Assembly (NCBI RefSeq): GCF_008017825.1 | Contig: NZ_VRLS01000086.1 | Coordinates: 186,001-250,000, forward strand | Length of the DNA stretch: 64,000 bases | Origin: Mesonia sp008017825 | GTDB taxonomy: Bacteria > Bacteroidota > Bacteroidia > Flavobacteriales > Flavobacteriaceae | Direction: 5' to 3' | Shown: positions 43,485-52,150 of the stretch, one piece after another | Numbering within the stretch: position 1 is the stretch's first letter | How the letters are laid out: every line of letters starts with the position of its first letter | Made by a program: the position numbers and the translations under genes | Notes under the pieces: model-generated | Told to the model about the DNA's origin: nothing | Seen by the model: only the letters and a program-made list of their open reading frames with translations | The model's database searches: none

Positions 43485-43487
43485 TTT

Positions 43488-43973
43488 ATGAAAACACTTA
43501 TCTTAGTAAGACACGGAAAATCATCTTGGAAAAATGATTTACCAGATCATGAGCGTCCGCTTAAAAAGAGAGCTTTTAAGGATGCTAATCTTGTTATAAA
43601 TGCTCTTAAGCTTCAAAAACAATATCACCCAAGAGTTTTTTCAAGTAGCGCGGTAAGAGCTTTAACTACTGCGCGATTATTTAAAGATGCTTTACAAATT
43701 CCAGAAGATCAATTTTCAGTAAAAAAAGAACTTTATACATTTGATGAGGAAGATTTATTGAGTTTTGTTAAAAACAGTGATGATCATATAGAAACGCTCA
43801 TGCTTTTTGGTCATAATCCCGCTATGACGAATTTAATTAATGATTTAGGAGATGAATATTTAGATAATTTGCCTACTACGGGATTAGTGATTTTGCAATT
43901 TAATACCACTTCTTGGAAAGATATAAAAACAGGAAAAACCTTATTAAAATTATTCCCGAAGACATTTAGGTAA
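43488..43973 (+). CDS. sixA: SixA-like phosphohistidine phosphatase
   Basis: A 161-residue histidine-phosphatase superfamily protein with the catalytic RHG motif in LILVRHGKSSWKN and the second His in LMLFGHNPAMTNLI. SixA enzymes act on phosphohistidine proteins such as phosphorelay or PTS components. The stop codon overlaps the ppk1 start by one base (TAATG), so it is translationally coupled to polyphosphate metabolism here. Confidence 0.9.
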   Translation: MKTLILVRHGKSSWKNDLPDHERPLKKRAFKDANLVINALKLQKQYHPRVFSSSAVRALTTARLFKDALQIPEDQFSVKKELYTFDEEDLLSFVKNSDDHIETLMLFGHNPAMTNLINDLGDEYLDNLPTTGLVILQFNTTSWKDIKTGKTLLKLFPKTFR

Positions 43974-46045
43974 TGCAGCATAAAAATACATACAATAATA
44001 GAGAGATTAGTTGGTTGCAGTTTAATGCAAGAGTTTTGCAAGAAGCGGCAGACGAAAGCGTTCCGTTGATTGAGCGATTACGATTTCTCGGAATTTTCTC
44101 TAACAACCTCGATGAGTTTTTTAAGGTTCGATATGCTACGGTAAAGCGTATTACTCAAGCAGGAAAAGGAGCTAGAAAAGCCCTTGGCGGAATTACTGCA
44201 GGGAAACTTTTAAAGCAAATAACACAGATTGTTATAGATCAACAATCTCGCAGTTTAGAAATATTACATGATATTCAACGAGAACTAACAGATCATAATA
44301 TCTTTATAATCCGTGAAAACGAGGTAACCGATCAACAAGCGCAATTCTTAAAAGATTATTTTCTACAAAAAATAAGCCCGGCTCTAGTCACAATTTTACT
44401 CAATGATCTAGAGGAGATTCCGCGATTAAAAGACAGCGCAGCCTATTTGGCTGTAAAAATGATTTTGAATACCCAACATAACGGAAAGGTAGATGAAAAG
44501 CAGTACATTCTTATAGAGATACCTAGGGGAATTGATCGTTTTGTAGAAATTCCTTCAGAAGACGACAAGAAATACATTATAATTCTAGATGATCTCATTA
44601 GGTATAATTTACAGAGTATCTTTAATATTTTTGACTACAAAAGTATTTCGGCTCATATGATTAAGATCACCCGTGATGCCGAATTAGATATGGCGGGAGA
44701 TTTAAGTAAGAGTTATATAGAAAAACTATTGTCTAGTGTAAAAGATAGAATTGAAGGTCAGCCTGTAAGATTTGTATACGATAAAAACATTGAGCCAGAT
44801 ACCTTACACTTTTTACTATCAAAAATGGGGATTGATGATTCAGATAGTTTAATTCCTGGTGGGCGATACCATAATCGAAGAGATTATATGAAATTCCCAA
44901 GCCTGGGAGCTAAGAATTTGTTATACAAAAAATACAGTCCGCTTCCCGTTAAAGGCTTAAGCTTACAAGGAAGTTTGTTACAAAAAATTGCTGAAAAAGA
45001 TTATTTACAATATACACCCTATCATACCTTTTCTTACACAGTAAAATTTTTGAGAGAAGCTGCTTTAGATCCTAAAGTGCAAACTATTAAAATTACAATT
45101 TACCGTCTAGCGGAAATTTCACATATCGCAAGTTCGCTTATCAATGCCGTTAAAAATGGAAAAAGTGTCACCGTTTCGATCGAGTTAAGAGCACGTTTTG
45201 ATGAGGCAAATAACATTCGCTATGCAGAGCAAATGCAACAAGAAGGTGTAAAGCTTATTTTTGGTGTACCTGGTCTAAAAGTTCATTGTAAAGCCTGTGT
45301 AATTGAACGTTTAGAAAATAAAAAATTAAAAAAATACGGTTTCATAAGTACGGGGAACTTTAACGAGAATACAGCAAAACTATATACAGATTATACCTTG
45401 TTTACTGCAAATTCTTCTATTTTAAAGGAAGTGAATAAAGTGTTTGATTTTTTTGAAATTAATTATAAAATCAATAAGTACAAGCATCTTATTGTTTCTC
45501 CACATTACTCTAGATCTACTTTTGAGAATTTGATTAATACCGAAATAAAAAATGCCAAACAAAATCTACCTAGTGGAATTCGTTTAAAGCTTAATAGTCT
45601 TTCAGATTACAAGCTTATTGATAAGCTTTATGAAGCAAGTAGAGCAGGAGTTAAAATTAAACTGATAGTGAGAGGTATTTGTTGTTTAATTCCTGGAGTA
45701 GAGGGAATGAGTGAAAATATTGAAGCTATAAGTATTATAGATAAGCATTTAGAGCATCCTAGGCTATTTATTTTTGAAAATGCAGGAGAGCAGAAAATAT
45801 ATATTTCTTCAGCCGATTGGATGACAAGAAATGTAGATCACCGAGTAGAAATTTCTTGTCCTATATATCAAGAAGATATTCAAGAAGAATTAGTAAAAAC
45901 CTTTGAAATTAGTTGGAATGATAATGTAAAAGCAAGATGTTTTTCAAATGAAACTGAAAATGCTTATATAAAAAATAACCAACCCAAGTTAAGAAGTCAG
46001 TTTGCTACTTATGATTACTATTTAGAGAATTTAGCTAAGAATTAA
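43973..46045 (+). CDS. ppk1: Ppk1, polyphosphate kinase
   Basis: It makes inorganic polyphosphate from ATP by way of a phosphohistidine. At 690 residues it has the usual four-domain PPK1 size. Visible signatures are NREISWLQFNARVLQEA and FLGIFSNNLDEFFKVR at the start, then VHCKACVIER with the catalytic-region His, FISTGNFNENTAKLYTDYT, and the second PLD-like motif EHPRLFIFENAGEQKIYISSADWMTRN. It overlaps sixA by one base and precedes ppx by 14 bases. Confidence 0.97.
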   Translation: MQHKNTYNNREISWLQFNARVLQEAADESVPLIERLRFLGIFSNNLDEFFKVRYATVKRITQAGKGARKALGGITAGKLLKQITQIVIDQQSRSLEILHDIQRELTDHNIFIIRENEVTDQQAQFLKDYFLQKISPALVTILLNDLEEIPRLKDSAAYLAVKMILNTQHNGKVDEKQYILIEIPRGIDRFVEIPSEDDKKYIIILDDLIRYNLQSIFNIFDYKSISAHMIKITRDAELDMAGDLSKSYIEKLLSSVKDRIEGQPVRFVYDKNIEPDTLHFLLSKMGIDDSDSLIPGGRYHNRRDYMKFPSLGAKNLLYKKYSPLPVKGLSLQGSLLQKIAEKDYLQYTPYHTFSYTVKFLREAALDPKVQTIKITIYRLAEISHIASSLINAVKNGKSVTVSIELRARFDEANNIRYAEQMQQEGVKLIFGVPGLKVHCKACVIERLENKKLKKYGFISTGNFNENTAKLYTDYTLFTANSSILKEVNKVFDFFEINYKINKYKHLIVSPHYSRSTFENLINTEIKNAKQNLPSGIRLKLNSLSDYKLIDKLYEASRAGVKIKLIVRGICCLIPGVEGMSENIEAISIIDKHLEHPRLFIFENAGEQKIYISSADWMTRNVDHRVEISCPIYQEDIQEELVKTFEISWNDNVKARCFSNETENAYIKNNQPKLRSQFATYDYYLENLAKN

Positions 46046-46059
46046 AAGACAGTATATAC

Positions 46060-46959
46060 GTGTTAATAATAAAAAAATATGCAGCAATCGATATAGGCTC
46101 TAATGCCGTTAGATTGTTAATTTCTACCATTACAGAACCAGAAGATAAAGATCCAACGTTCAAAAAAACCTCACTCGTTCGAGTTCCCATAAGGTTAGGA
46201 GAAGATGTTTTTGTAAACGGTAAAATCTCTGCATTTAATATGATGCGTATGCGAGATACCATGAAAGCCTTTAATTTGCTTATGAAGTCTCATCAAATAG
46301 AGTGTTATAAAGCTTGTGCTACATCAGCCATGCGAGACGCTAAGAACGGACAAGAATTAGCAAAATTGGTGAAAGAAGAGTCAGATATTGACATTGAAAT
46401 TATAGATGGTGAGCATGAAGCAGCTATCATTGCGGCGACAGATTTGCATACACTTATTCAGGATGATAAAACATATCTTTATGTAGATGTAGGAGGAGGT
46501 AGTACCGAATTTACGCTTTACGCGGAAGGGAAAACGATAGCGTCAAAATCTTTTAAATTAGGAACTGTTCGTATTCTTAACGATATGATTGAACCTAATA
46601 TATGGGAAGAAGTTGAAGCTTGGATTAAAAAAGAAACAAAAAATTATACTAAGATATCACTTATAGGTTCTGGAGGAAATATCAATAATATTTTTAAAAG
46701 TAGTGGAAAAAAAATGGGAAAACCCTTGTCTTATTTTTATCTGAGCTCTTATTATCAATTACTTAACTCTCTCACTTACGAAGAAAGAATATCTCAGCTA
46801 AATCTAAATACCGATAGGGCAGATGTTATTATCCCAGCCACCAAAATATACCTTTCTGCGATGAAGTGGAGTAGAGCAAGGAAAGTATATGTTCCTAAAA
46901 TTGGACTTTCAGATGGAATTATAAAATCACTTTATAATGACGAAAAGGCAAAGGAGTAA
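46060..46959 (+). CDS. ppx: Ppx/GppA family exopolyphosphatase
   Basis: A 299-residue actin-fold phosphatase that degrades polyphosphate or pppGpp; this is the short two-domain form. Start codon GTG at 46060. Phosphate loops: AAIDIGSNAVRLLI and LYVDVGGGSTEFTLY; the catalytic Glu region is EIIDGEHEAAIIA. Placement after sixA and ppk1 favours exopolyphosphatase. The copy of the dispersed word at 46514-46528 lies in this gene. It abuts the convergent miaE gene with no space. Confidence 0.92.
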   Translation: MLIIKKYAAIDIGSNAVRLLISTITEPEDKDPTFKKTSLVRVPIRLGEDVFVNGKISAFNMMRMRDTMKAFNLLMKSHQIECYKACATSAMRDAKNGQELAKLVKEESDIDIEIIDGEHEAAIIAATDLHTLIQDDKTYLYVDVGGGSTEFTLYAEGKTIASKSFKLGTVRILNDMIEPNIWEEVEAWIKKETKNYTKISLIGSGGNINNIFKSSGKKMGKPLSYFYLSSYYQLLNSLTYEERISQLNLNTDRADVIIPATKIYLSAMKWSRARKVYVPKIGLSDGIIKSLYNDEKAKE

Positions 46960-47544
46960 TTAACCGTGAATACTTTCTTTTTTACTCAAATCCTCCATAA
47001 TTTTAGCTTCGTACTCTAATAGAGATTGCCATTTTTCATCTACCTGTTCACGGTCTCCATATTGGCGTGCAAAATTGAGAAACATTGTGTAATGGTTAGC
47101 TTCACTAATCATTAGCTTCTTATAAAAAATGCGTAATTCCTTATCGTTTAATTCTTCCGATAGTAGCTTAAATCTTTCGCAACTTCTGGCTTCGATCAAT
47201 GCAGCATATAGCAGTCGATGTACCATTTGGTCAATCCTACTTCCGCCTTTAGGGAAAAATTTGAGCAATTGTAGAACATACTCATCCTTACGATCTCTTC
47301 CCATTTCATACCCACGTTTTAAAAGTTCGTCATGCACCATTTTAAAATGACTCATTTCTTCTTGTACCAAATCTATCATAGCTTGAGTAAGCTCTGTAAA
47401 TTCAGGGAAACTTACAATTAAAGAAATAGCCGTTGAGGCTGCTTTTTGCTCACAATAGGCGTGATCAATTAAAATTTCTTTTAAGTTTTTTTCAGCAATA
47501 TTTACCCAACGAGGATCTGTAGGAAGTTTTAAACCAAGCATCAT
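46960..47544 (-). CDS. miaE: MiaE-like tRNA-(ms2io6A37) hydroxylase
   Basis: A 194-residue di-iron monooxygenase of the ferritin-like fold, which hydroxylates the isopentenyl group on modified A37 of tRNA. Carboxylate/His ligands are visible in DHAYCEQKAASTA, QEEMSHFKMVH, EARSCERFKLL and SEANHYTMFL. Its ATG at 47544 overlaps the dnaX stop in ATGA, so the two genes are translationally coupled; a second ATG follows at 47541. The dnaX-miaE pairing is common in flavobacteria but has no known functional reason. Confidence 0.92.
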   Translation of the reverse strand: MMLGLKLPTDPRWVNIAEKNLKEILIDHAYCEQKAASTAISLIVSFPEFTELTQAMIDLVQEEMSHFKMVHDELLKRGYEMGRDRKDEYVLQLLKFFPKGGSRIDQMVHRLLYAALIEARSCERFKLLSEELNDKELRIFYKKLMISEANHYTMFLNFARQYGDREQVDEKWQSLLEYEAKIMEDLSKKESIHG

Positions 47545-49253
47545 TTTATATCTAAATCAAAGGTTTTACGTAGTTTTTCGAGCATAGGATTCTTTTCGGC
47601 CATCTTATCAAATTTTTCTCTTCCTGTAAAAGCATATTTCTTTGCAACGGCTTCATTTACATTAATTTCAAGATCGACGTAAGAATTGTTTAGTCGCTTT
47701 CTTAAATATTTAATGACAGGACCTTTTGCTCTTTCTAATTCAACTTTCATGGTAGAATTTGGCAACGTGATGTTGAAAATCTTATTTTTTATTACAGGTG
47801 TATCTGTATCTAATATAGAAGCTAATATTTTCTGTCCGTTTTTTTGGAGTCTTTGTACGTATTCATTCCAGGCAGCTAAAGCTTGCGTTTCTGTAAAGTT
47901 TTCGTCTAATTTCACCTCCTCTTTGGCGACTTTTTCTTTCTTTTGGGCTTCTATTTCTTTTTTACGTTGAATACTTTTTATAGAAAGACCAGAGGTTTTT
48001 TTCTTTAGAGTTTTCGCTTCCGCGGAAGCGTTAACAGGAGGAGCTTTTTCTTCTACAAGAGCGGGCTCAGTATTCTTTGTATTATTGGTAGCATTTTCAG
48101 GGTGCTCATTAGTGACAATGACTTCTTTAGAGGCCGGAGTAATGGAAACAAAGTTCTTAGCAGGAATTATATAGTGCTTAGACTTTTTTTTTTCTCCATC
48201 GAAAGTGATGGAGGCCAATTGCATTAAGCAAAGTTCGACGAGTAAACGTTGATTTTTACTCGAACGATATTTAAGATCACACTCATTGGCGAGCTCAATA
48301 GCTTGCAGTAAGAAACTCTGACTCGCTTTTTGTGATTGCTCAAAATATTTCGCTTTAGTTTCTTCTCCAACTTCTAACAAGGTGATAGTAGATTGATCTT
48401 TACAAACTAATAAGTCTCTAAAGTGTGAAGCTAAGCCGGAAATAAAGTGATTTCCGTCAAATCCTTTCGCTAAAATCTCATTAAACTGAATAAGAAGTTC
48501 GGGAATTTTATTTTCTAAAATATAGTTTGTAGAAGTAAAATAGACTTCGTAATCTAAAACATTTAGATTCTCTGTGACCGCTTCTCGAGTAAGCTTATTC
48601 CCAGAAAAACTAATTACCCTATCATAAATAGAAAGGGCATCTCGCATAGCACCATCTGCTTTTTGAGCAATAATATGTAATGCATCATCTTCTGCTTCTA
48701 CCCCCTCATTTTTAGCAATTCCAGATAAATATTCTTTAGCATCACTTACTGTAATTCTTTTGAAATCAAAAATTTGACATCTAGAAAGAATAGTAGGTAT
48801 GATTTTGTGCTTCTCTGTAGTTGCTAAGATAAAAATAGCGTGTTTTGGAGGTTCTTCTAATGTTTTTAAAAAAGCATTAAAAGCCGATGAAGAAAGCATG
48901 TGTACCTCATCTATAATATATACCTTATAAGACCCTACCTGTGGCGGGATTCTTACTTGATCTATTAAATTACGAATATCATCTACCGAATTATTAGAAG
49001 CAGCATCTAATTCAAAAATATTAAAAGCAAAATCTTCCTGCTTATTTTCGGTAGCTTGTTGGTTAATTTTTTTAGCCAATATTCTAGCGCAAGTTGTCTT
49101 TCCAACTCCTCTAGGACCTGTAAATAAAAGTGCTTGTGCTAGGTGGTTATTTTTTATAGCATTTTCTAGCGTATTGGTGATAGCCTTTTGTCCGACTACA
49201 TCGGCAAAAGTTTCGGGTCTATATTTTCTGGCAGATACTATAAAATGTTCCAT
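47541..49253 (-). CDS. dnaX: DnaX, DNA polymerase III gamma/tau subunit
   Basis: The clamp-loader ATPase, 570 residues. Walker A GPRGVGKTT (46-54), Walker B IIDEVHML (113-120), and the SRC sensor ILSRCQIFDF (155-164) are intact. The cysteines that form the zinc module between Walker A and DAASN in E. coli DnaX are absent; only Cys55 remains. Residues 1-353 cover clamp-loader domains I-III. Then an A10G run (48183-48193) starts the Lys-rich linker, and a tau-like C-terminal domain (about 460-570) follows. A frameshift at the run would yield a gamma-like product of about 358 residues. On the minus strand TATCTTTG (49260-49267) is a likely -7 box, giving a very short leader. Confidence 0.95.
   Translation of the reverse strand: MEHFIVSARKYRPETFADVVGQKAITNTLENAIKNNHLAQALLFTGPRGVGKTTCARILAKKINQQATENKQEDFAFNIFELDAASNNSVDDIRNLIDQVRIPPQVGSYKVYIIDEVHMLSSSAFNAFLKTLEEPPKHAIFILATTEKHKIIPTILSRCQIFDFKRITVSDAKEYLSGIAKNEGVEAEDDALHIIAQKADGAMRDALSIYDRVISFSGNKLTREAVTENLNVLDYEVYFTSTNYILENKIPELLIQFNEILAKGFDGNHFISGLASHFRDLLVCKDQSTITLLEVGEETKAKYFEQSQKASQSFLLQAIELANECDLKYRSSKNQRLLVELCLMQLASITFDGEKKKSKHYIIPAKNFVSITPASKEVIVTNEHPENATNNTKNTEPALVEEKAPPVNASAEAKTLKKKTSGLSIKSIQRKKEIEAQKKEKVAKEEVKLDENFTETQALAAWNEYVQRLQKNGQKILASILDTDTPVIKNKIFNITLPNSTMKVELERAKGPVIKYLRKRLNNSYVDLEINVNEAVAKKYAFTGREKFDKMAEKNPMLEKLRKTFDLDIK
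48015..48030. repeat. Perfect copy of a dispersed palindromic word
   Basis: CGCTTCCGCGGAAGCG is a perfect 16-base palindrome inside dnaX. Close relatives (CGCTTTCGCGGAAG and one-base variants) occur at 3637-3650, 10674-10687, 23796-23809, 46514-46528, 53015-53027, 59947-59963 and 63069-63083, all within genes and in several reading frames. Confidence 0.6.
48183..48193 (-). promoter_or_regulatory. A10G slippery run in dnaX (possible programmed frameshift or transcriptional slippage)
   Basis: On the coding (minus) strand codons 354-357 read GAA AAA AAA AAG, ten A followed by G. A shift to -1 gives Lys-Val and then a TAA stop; the +1 frame stops after Ser-Leu-Ser-Thr-Ile. The site lies just after the clamp-loader core. 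In E. coli (A AAA AAG) and Thermus (A9), similar runs in dnaX generate the gamma subunit. Confidence 0.65.
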
Positions 49254-49344
49254 CGCTTACAAAGATAAAAATAGGGGGGTAAATTTACTTATAAGTGGAG
49301 TGTTTTTTTATTGGAGTTATTCACAATTTTCAATTGGGAAAAAC

Positions 49345-49352
49345 TATATTTG
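49345..49352 (+). promoter_or_regulatory. -7 element (TATATTTG) of rnpB
   Basis: TATATTTG lies 6 bases before the inferred 5' end of RNase P RNA and matches the Bacteroidota -7 consensus. No TTG is seen at the expected -33 distance. Confidence 0.65.
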
Positions 49353-49357
49353 CTGTC

Positions 49358-49660
49358 TAAGCAGACCGCCTTATCGCTCTATTTATAGAGAGGAAAGTCC
49401 GGACACCACAGAGAAGCATAGCGGCTAACAGCCGCCAATACCATTTTATGGTATTAGGACAAGTGCAGCAGAAAGAATGTACAGGTAATGCTGTAGTGAA
49501 ACCAGGTAAACTCTATGCGGTGCAATGTCATGTAAACCAGTGCTTGAGGGTGCTCGCCCGATGTTGGAGGGTAGGCAGCTAGAGGTTTTTGGTAACAAAA
49601 ACCCCAGATAAATGATAAGGGCCTTTTAGGTACAGAATCCGGCTTATAGGTCTGCTTTTT
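49358..49660 (+). ncRNA. rnpB: RNase P RNA (rnpB)
   Basis: This is the catalytic RNA of RNase P, which cuts tRNA 5' leaders. The conserved core is plain: GAGGAAAGTCCGGAC (49390-49404, P4/CR-I), ACAGTGAA-like GTAGTGAAACCAGGTAAACTC, and ACAGAATCCGGCTTA near the 3' end (49632-49646, P4/CR-V). The P1 helix is AAGCAGACC (49359-49367) with GGTCTGCTT (49649-49657), which together with the T run also acts as terminator. The size, about 300 bases, suits a compact bacterial type A RNA. The end touches the convergent gene that stops at 49661. Confidence 0.97.
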
Positions 49661-50038
49661 TTAAATTGTTTCTTCCACCCAATTTATAGCATTTTCAATT
49701 TCCATAAACACATTAAAAGGTTTATTGTAAAATCTTTTTTCATAAAAAGCCATATCTTTTTGACGTTGGCTTTTGCACACTATAGCAAATGCAGATAGAT
49801 TTTTATATTGCGCAGTTCTATAATAAGTAAGTGGGTTTATAGAATAAGCATTCACTCGGTTTGCTATATAACCAAATTTTGTATTGGGATAATATTTATC
49901 AAATAAATCGCTAAACCAATCTATATGTTCATGATCTAGGGCTAGTCCTTCTGTAATAGTAGATATTGCGTAAGATTCATAAATTTCTACAGTGCTAATT
50001 TCATTAGAAATTACAATTATGGGTGAAGTACGAGGCAT
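49661..50038 (-). CDS. Small protein of unknown function after rsmD
   Basis: A 125-residue protein: MPRTSPIIVISNEISTVEIYESYAISTI..., NTKFGYIANRVNAYSINPLTYYR and CKSQRQKDMAFYEKRFYNKPFNVFMEIENAINWVEE. The alternating pattern resembles SpoIIAA/STAS-like folds, but I do not recognise a named family. It follows rsmD after 2 bases and is the last gene of the leftward four-gene unit. Its stop codon meets the 3' end of rnpB. Confidence 0.65.
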   Translation of the reverse strand: MPRTSPIIVISNEISTVEIYESYAISTITEGLALDHEHIDWFSDLFDKYYPNTKFGYIANRVNAYSINPLTYYRTAQYKNLSAFAIVCKSQRQKDMAFYEKRFYNKPFNVFMEIENAINWVEETI

Positions 50039-50040
50039 CT

Positions 50041-50583
50041 TTATGATTTAGAAAAAAAAGAAAATACAGATCCACCATAACGTCTTTCTTCTGTAAAGTA
50101 GGTATGGTTCTTTAAATGTTCTGTGTGTTTTGAGTGTTCTATAATTAGAACTCCATCTTCTTCTAAAAAATCGTTTTCAAAAACTAGTTGTACGATGTTT
50201 TCAAAAAGTTCCTCAGAAAAATCATAAGGAGGATCGGCAAAAATTAGATCGAACTTTGTATTTACTTTTTCTAAATATTTAAAAACATCACTTTTAATAG
50301 TATTTACAGATCCTTCTAACTCTAGTGAGGTTTCTTTAATGAATTTTACACAACCGTAGTGTTGGTCTACAGCAGTAATATTTTGAGTGCCTCTAGATAT
50401 AAATTCATATGTGATATTTCCTGATCCTGAAAATAAATCTAATACCGAAATGTCTTGAAAATGAATGCGATTATTCAAAATATTGAAAAGACCTTCTTTT
50501 GCGATATCTGTAGTAGGACGAATAGGTAGCTTTTTGGGAGCTATTATTCTTTTACTTTTAAATTTTCCAGAGATAATGCGCAT
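50041..50583 (-). CDS. rsmD: RsmD, 16S rRNA (guanine966-N2)-methyltransferase
   Basis: An S-adenosylmethionine-dependent methyltransferase of the small ribosomal subunit, 180 residues. MRIISGKFKSKRIIAPKKLPIRPTTD at the start, the SAM motif VLDLFSGSGNITYE and the catalytic motif IFADPPYDF (NPPY-type) are all present. Its ATG overlaps the stop of the DUF3822 gene by one base. Confidence 0.95.
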   Translation of the reverse strand: MRIISGKFKSKRIIAPKKLPIRPTTDIAKEGLFNILNNRIHFQDISVLDLFSGSGNITYEFISRGTQNITAVDQHYGCVKFIKETSLELEGSVNTIKSDVFKYLEKVNTKFDLIFADPPYDFSEELFENIVQLVFENDFLEEDGVLIIEHSKHTEHLKNHTYFTEERRYGGSVFSFFSKS

Positions 50584-51401
50584 TAAAATTGACTTATTAA
50601 AAGGTTATGTCTTTGAGTGTCTATTTTTAAATTTTCCGATAAGGAAATTGAAGAATATTCTTCTGTAAAAAATTCTATGTGTTGAATGTATGTAGAGAGT
50701 ATTTTAAAATTTTGATCTTCCTCTTCTATATTTCCGCTTAAATATACAAGAATATTTAATGGGTCTAACTCTAATTGCTCTAATACAAACAATAGGTAAT
50801 AAATAAAATCTTCTTTAGTTTGATAGTTAAAACTATTAGCTAATTGTAATTCTCCTTCTTTAAAAACTACGGCATGAAAATGAGTAGAATATACGTTTAG
50901 CAAAACCTTATTTTCTAGATCCTCTTTTTTAAATAGGTCAATTAATGTCGAGCTTATGTGTTTAAAAGAAAACTCCCCAAAAATTTCAAATAAATAATTA
51001 TTGATATTAGTATAGGGAATATAAACATTTTTAGCTGAAATAGATTCCACATTGTCAAAAGTCACATAGTCTGTAGCTAATATTTTTGTATTAAACTTTA
51101 GATAATCTGTTAAGTTCTTTTCGGAAAAAAAAGCATCTGGGACTAACGTATATAAGGTGTTAGAGTAGAAAACTTCTAGTTCATCTATAGTTTCTTTTTC
51201 TTTGAGAAATGAAAACTCTAGGGTGGTTTTAATTTCTTTAAGTAAGTTTTCTGGGGTTTGTTTAGAGAGAAAAGACTTGTGTTTAAATTCTAATACGGTA
51301 TGGGTATCTTTATTTCCTTTACAAAAAGAAAATCCATCCTGAGTTATCAGGATGGATAATTTATTTTTTATAGGTTGACTGTTATTGGTCGTTTGCTCCA
51401 T
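50583..51401 (-). CDS. DUF3822 family protein
   Basis: A 272-residue protein with a likely actin/ASKHA-like fold: KLSILITQDGFSFCKG, ELEVFYSNTLYTLVPDAFFSE, KVLLNVYSTHFHAVVFKEGELQLANSF and LNILVYLSGNIEEED. The family is Bacteroidota-specific and uncharacterised, and the fold reminds of PilM-like proteins. It overlaps the upstream pilin-like gene by 20 bases, which may be meaningful: pilin-like plus PilM-like. Confidence 0.85.
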   Translation of the reverse strand: MEQTTNNSQPIKNKLSILITQDGFSFCKGNKDTHTVLEFKHKSFLSKQTPENLLKEIKTTLEFSFLKEKETIDELEVFYSNTLYTLVPDAFFSEKNLTDYLKFNTKILATDYVTFDNVESISAKNVYIPYTNINNYLFEIFGEFSFKHISSTLIDLFKKEDLENKVLLNVYSTHFHAVVFKEGELQLANSFNYQTKEDFIYYLLFVLEQLELDPLNILVYLSGNIEEEDQNFKILSTYIQHIEFFTEEYSSISLSENLKIDTQRHNLLISQF

Positions 51402-52035
51402 AAACTTGTGGCCAGTTACCGTTGGTGTTAATTTCGGTCATAGAACCAATGGTAATGTATTCACCATTTACCCCATCTACAGATATAACCTGCTTTTCTT
51501 GCATTAATAGGTCTTTATCTAGATCGCTTAAAATAACATCTTTAGAAACTTTTACTTCAAATACAGAAATCTCGGTATCATTTTTATTGATTTTTCCAGA
51601 CTCAATTTCAAACTTGGCTTTCTTATCGGTTGTAGGAACGTACATCATTTCCTTATAACGAGAAGAGTTTTTGAAGATAGAATCTTTTACAGGTACATAT
51701 CCTAAAGTATCAACAATAGTTTGACTCTTATATTGATCTACACCATAAGTCTTTTTATATTCTTCGTCTAATACAGTAGTATCTCTACGTTGAGTTACTG
51801 TATATTCAGCTGTATCAATAAATTTAATTAGATTATCAAAGTCCCCTGCAAAAACACCAGTTACTTGCTTGTGAGCAAGTTGTGCTTTTCTAATATCCTT
51901 AAGTTTATCAATTACTTTTTGGTAACGAGCTTCTTTAACTTTATTAAATTCAATTGGTTCATAAACTGCGTTAAAAGTTAAATAACCTAAAACACCAATA
52001 ACAATCCAAAGTAGTAATTGAATTACAAGTTTCAT
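51382..52035 (-). CDS. Membrane-anchored pilin-like protein of unknown function
   Basis: A 217-residue protein with one N-terminal helix (LVIQLLLWIVIGVLGYLTF), followed by EARYQKVIDKLKDIRKAQLAHKQVTGVFAGDFDNLI, which looks like the N-terminal part of type IV pilins or pseudopilins, though without the classical prepilin cleavage site. The rest is beta-rich. It is the first gene of the unit running to 49661 and overlaps the DUF3822 gene by 20 bases. I know no characterised homologue. Confidence 0.65.
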   Translation of the reverse strand: MKLVIQLLLWIVIGVLGYLTFNAVYEPIEFNKVKEARYQKVIDKLKDIRKAQLAHKQVTGVFAGDFDNLIKFIDTAEYTVTQRRDTTVLDEEYKKTYGVDQYKSQTIVDTLGYVPVKDSIFKNSSRYKEMMYVPTTDKKAKFEIESGKINKNDTEISVFEVKVSKDVILSDLDKDLLMQEKQVISVDGVNGEYITIGSMTEINTNGNWPQVYGANDQ

Positions 52036-52121
52036 AGTTTAAAATTTATGATTTATAGTATCTACGCAAATCTACAATTTTTTTTTGTTCGTAAAAGTTT
52101 CAAAAGATAAAAATGCGTCTT

Positions 52122-52129
52122 TATATTTG
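52122..52129 (+). promoter_or_regulatory. -7 element (TATATTTG) that sets the helicase start
   Basis: TATATTTG lies 21 bases before the ATG at 52151 and downstream of the first in-frame start at 52085. It therefore supports the later start. Confidence 0.55.
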
Positions 52130-52150
52130 ATTTTTTTATATTCTTCCATT

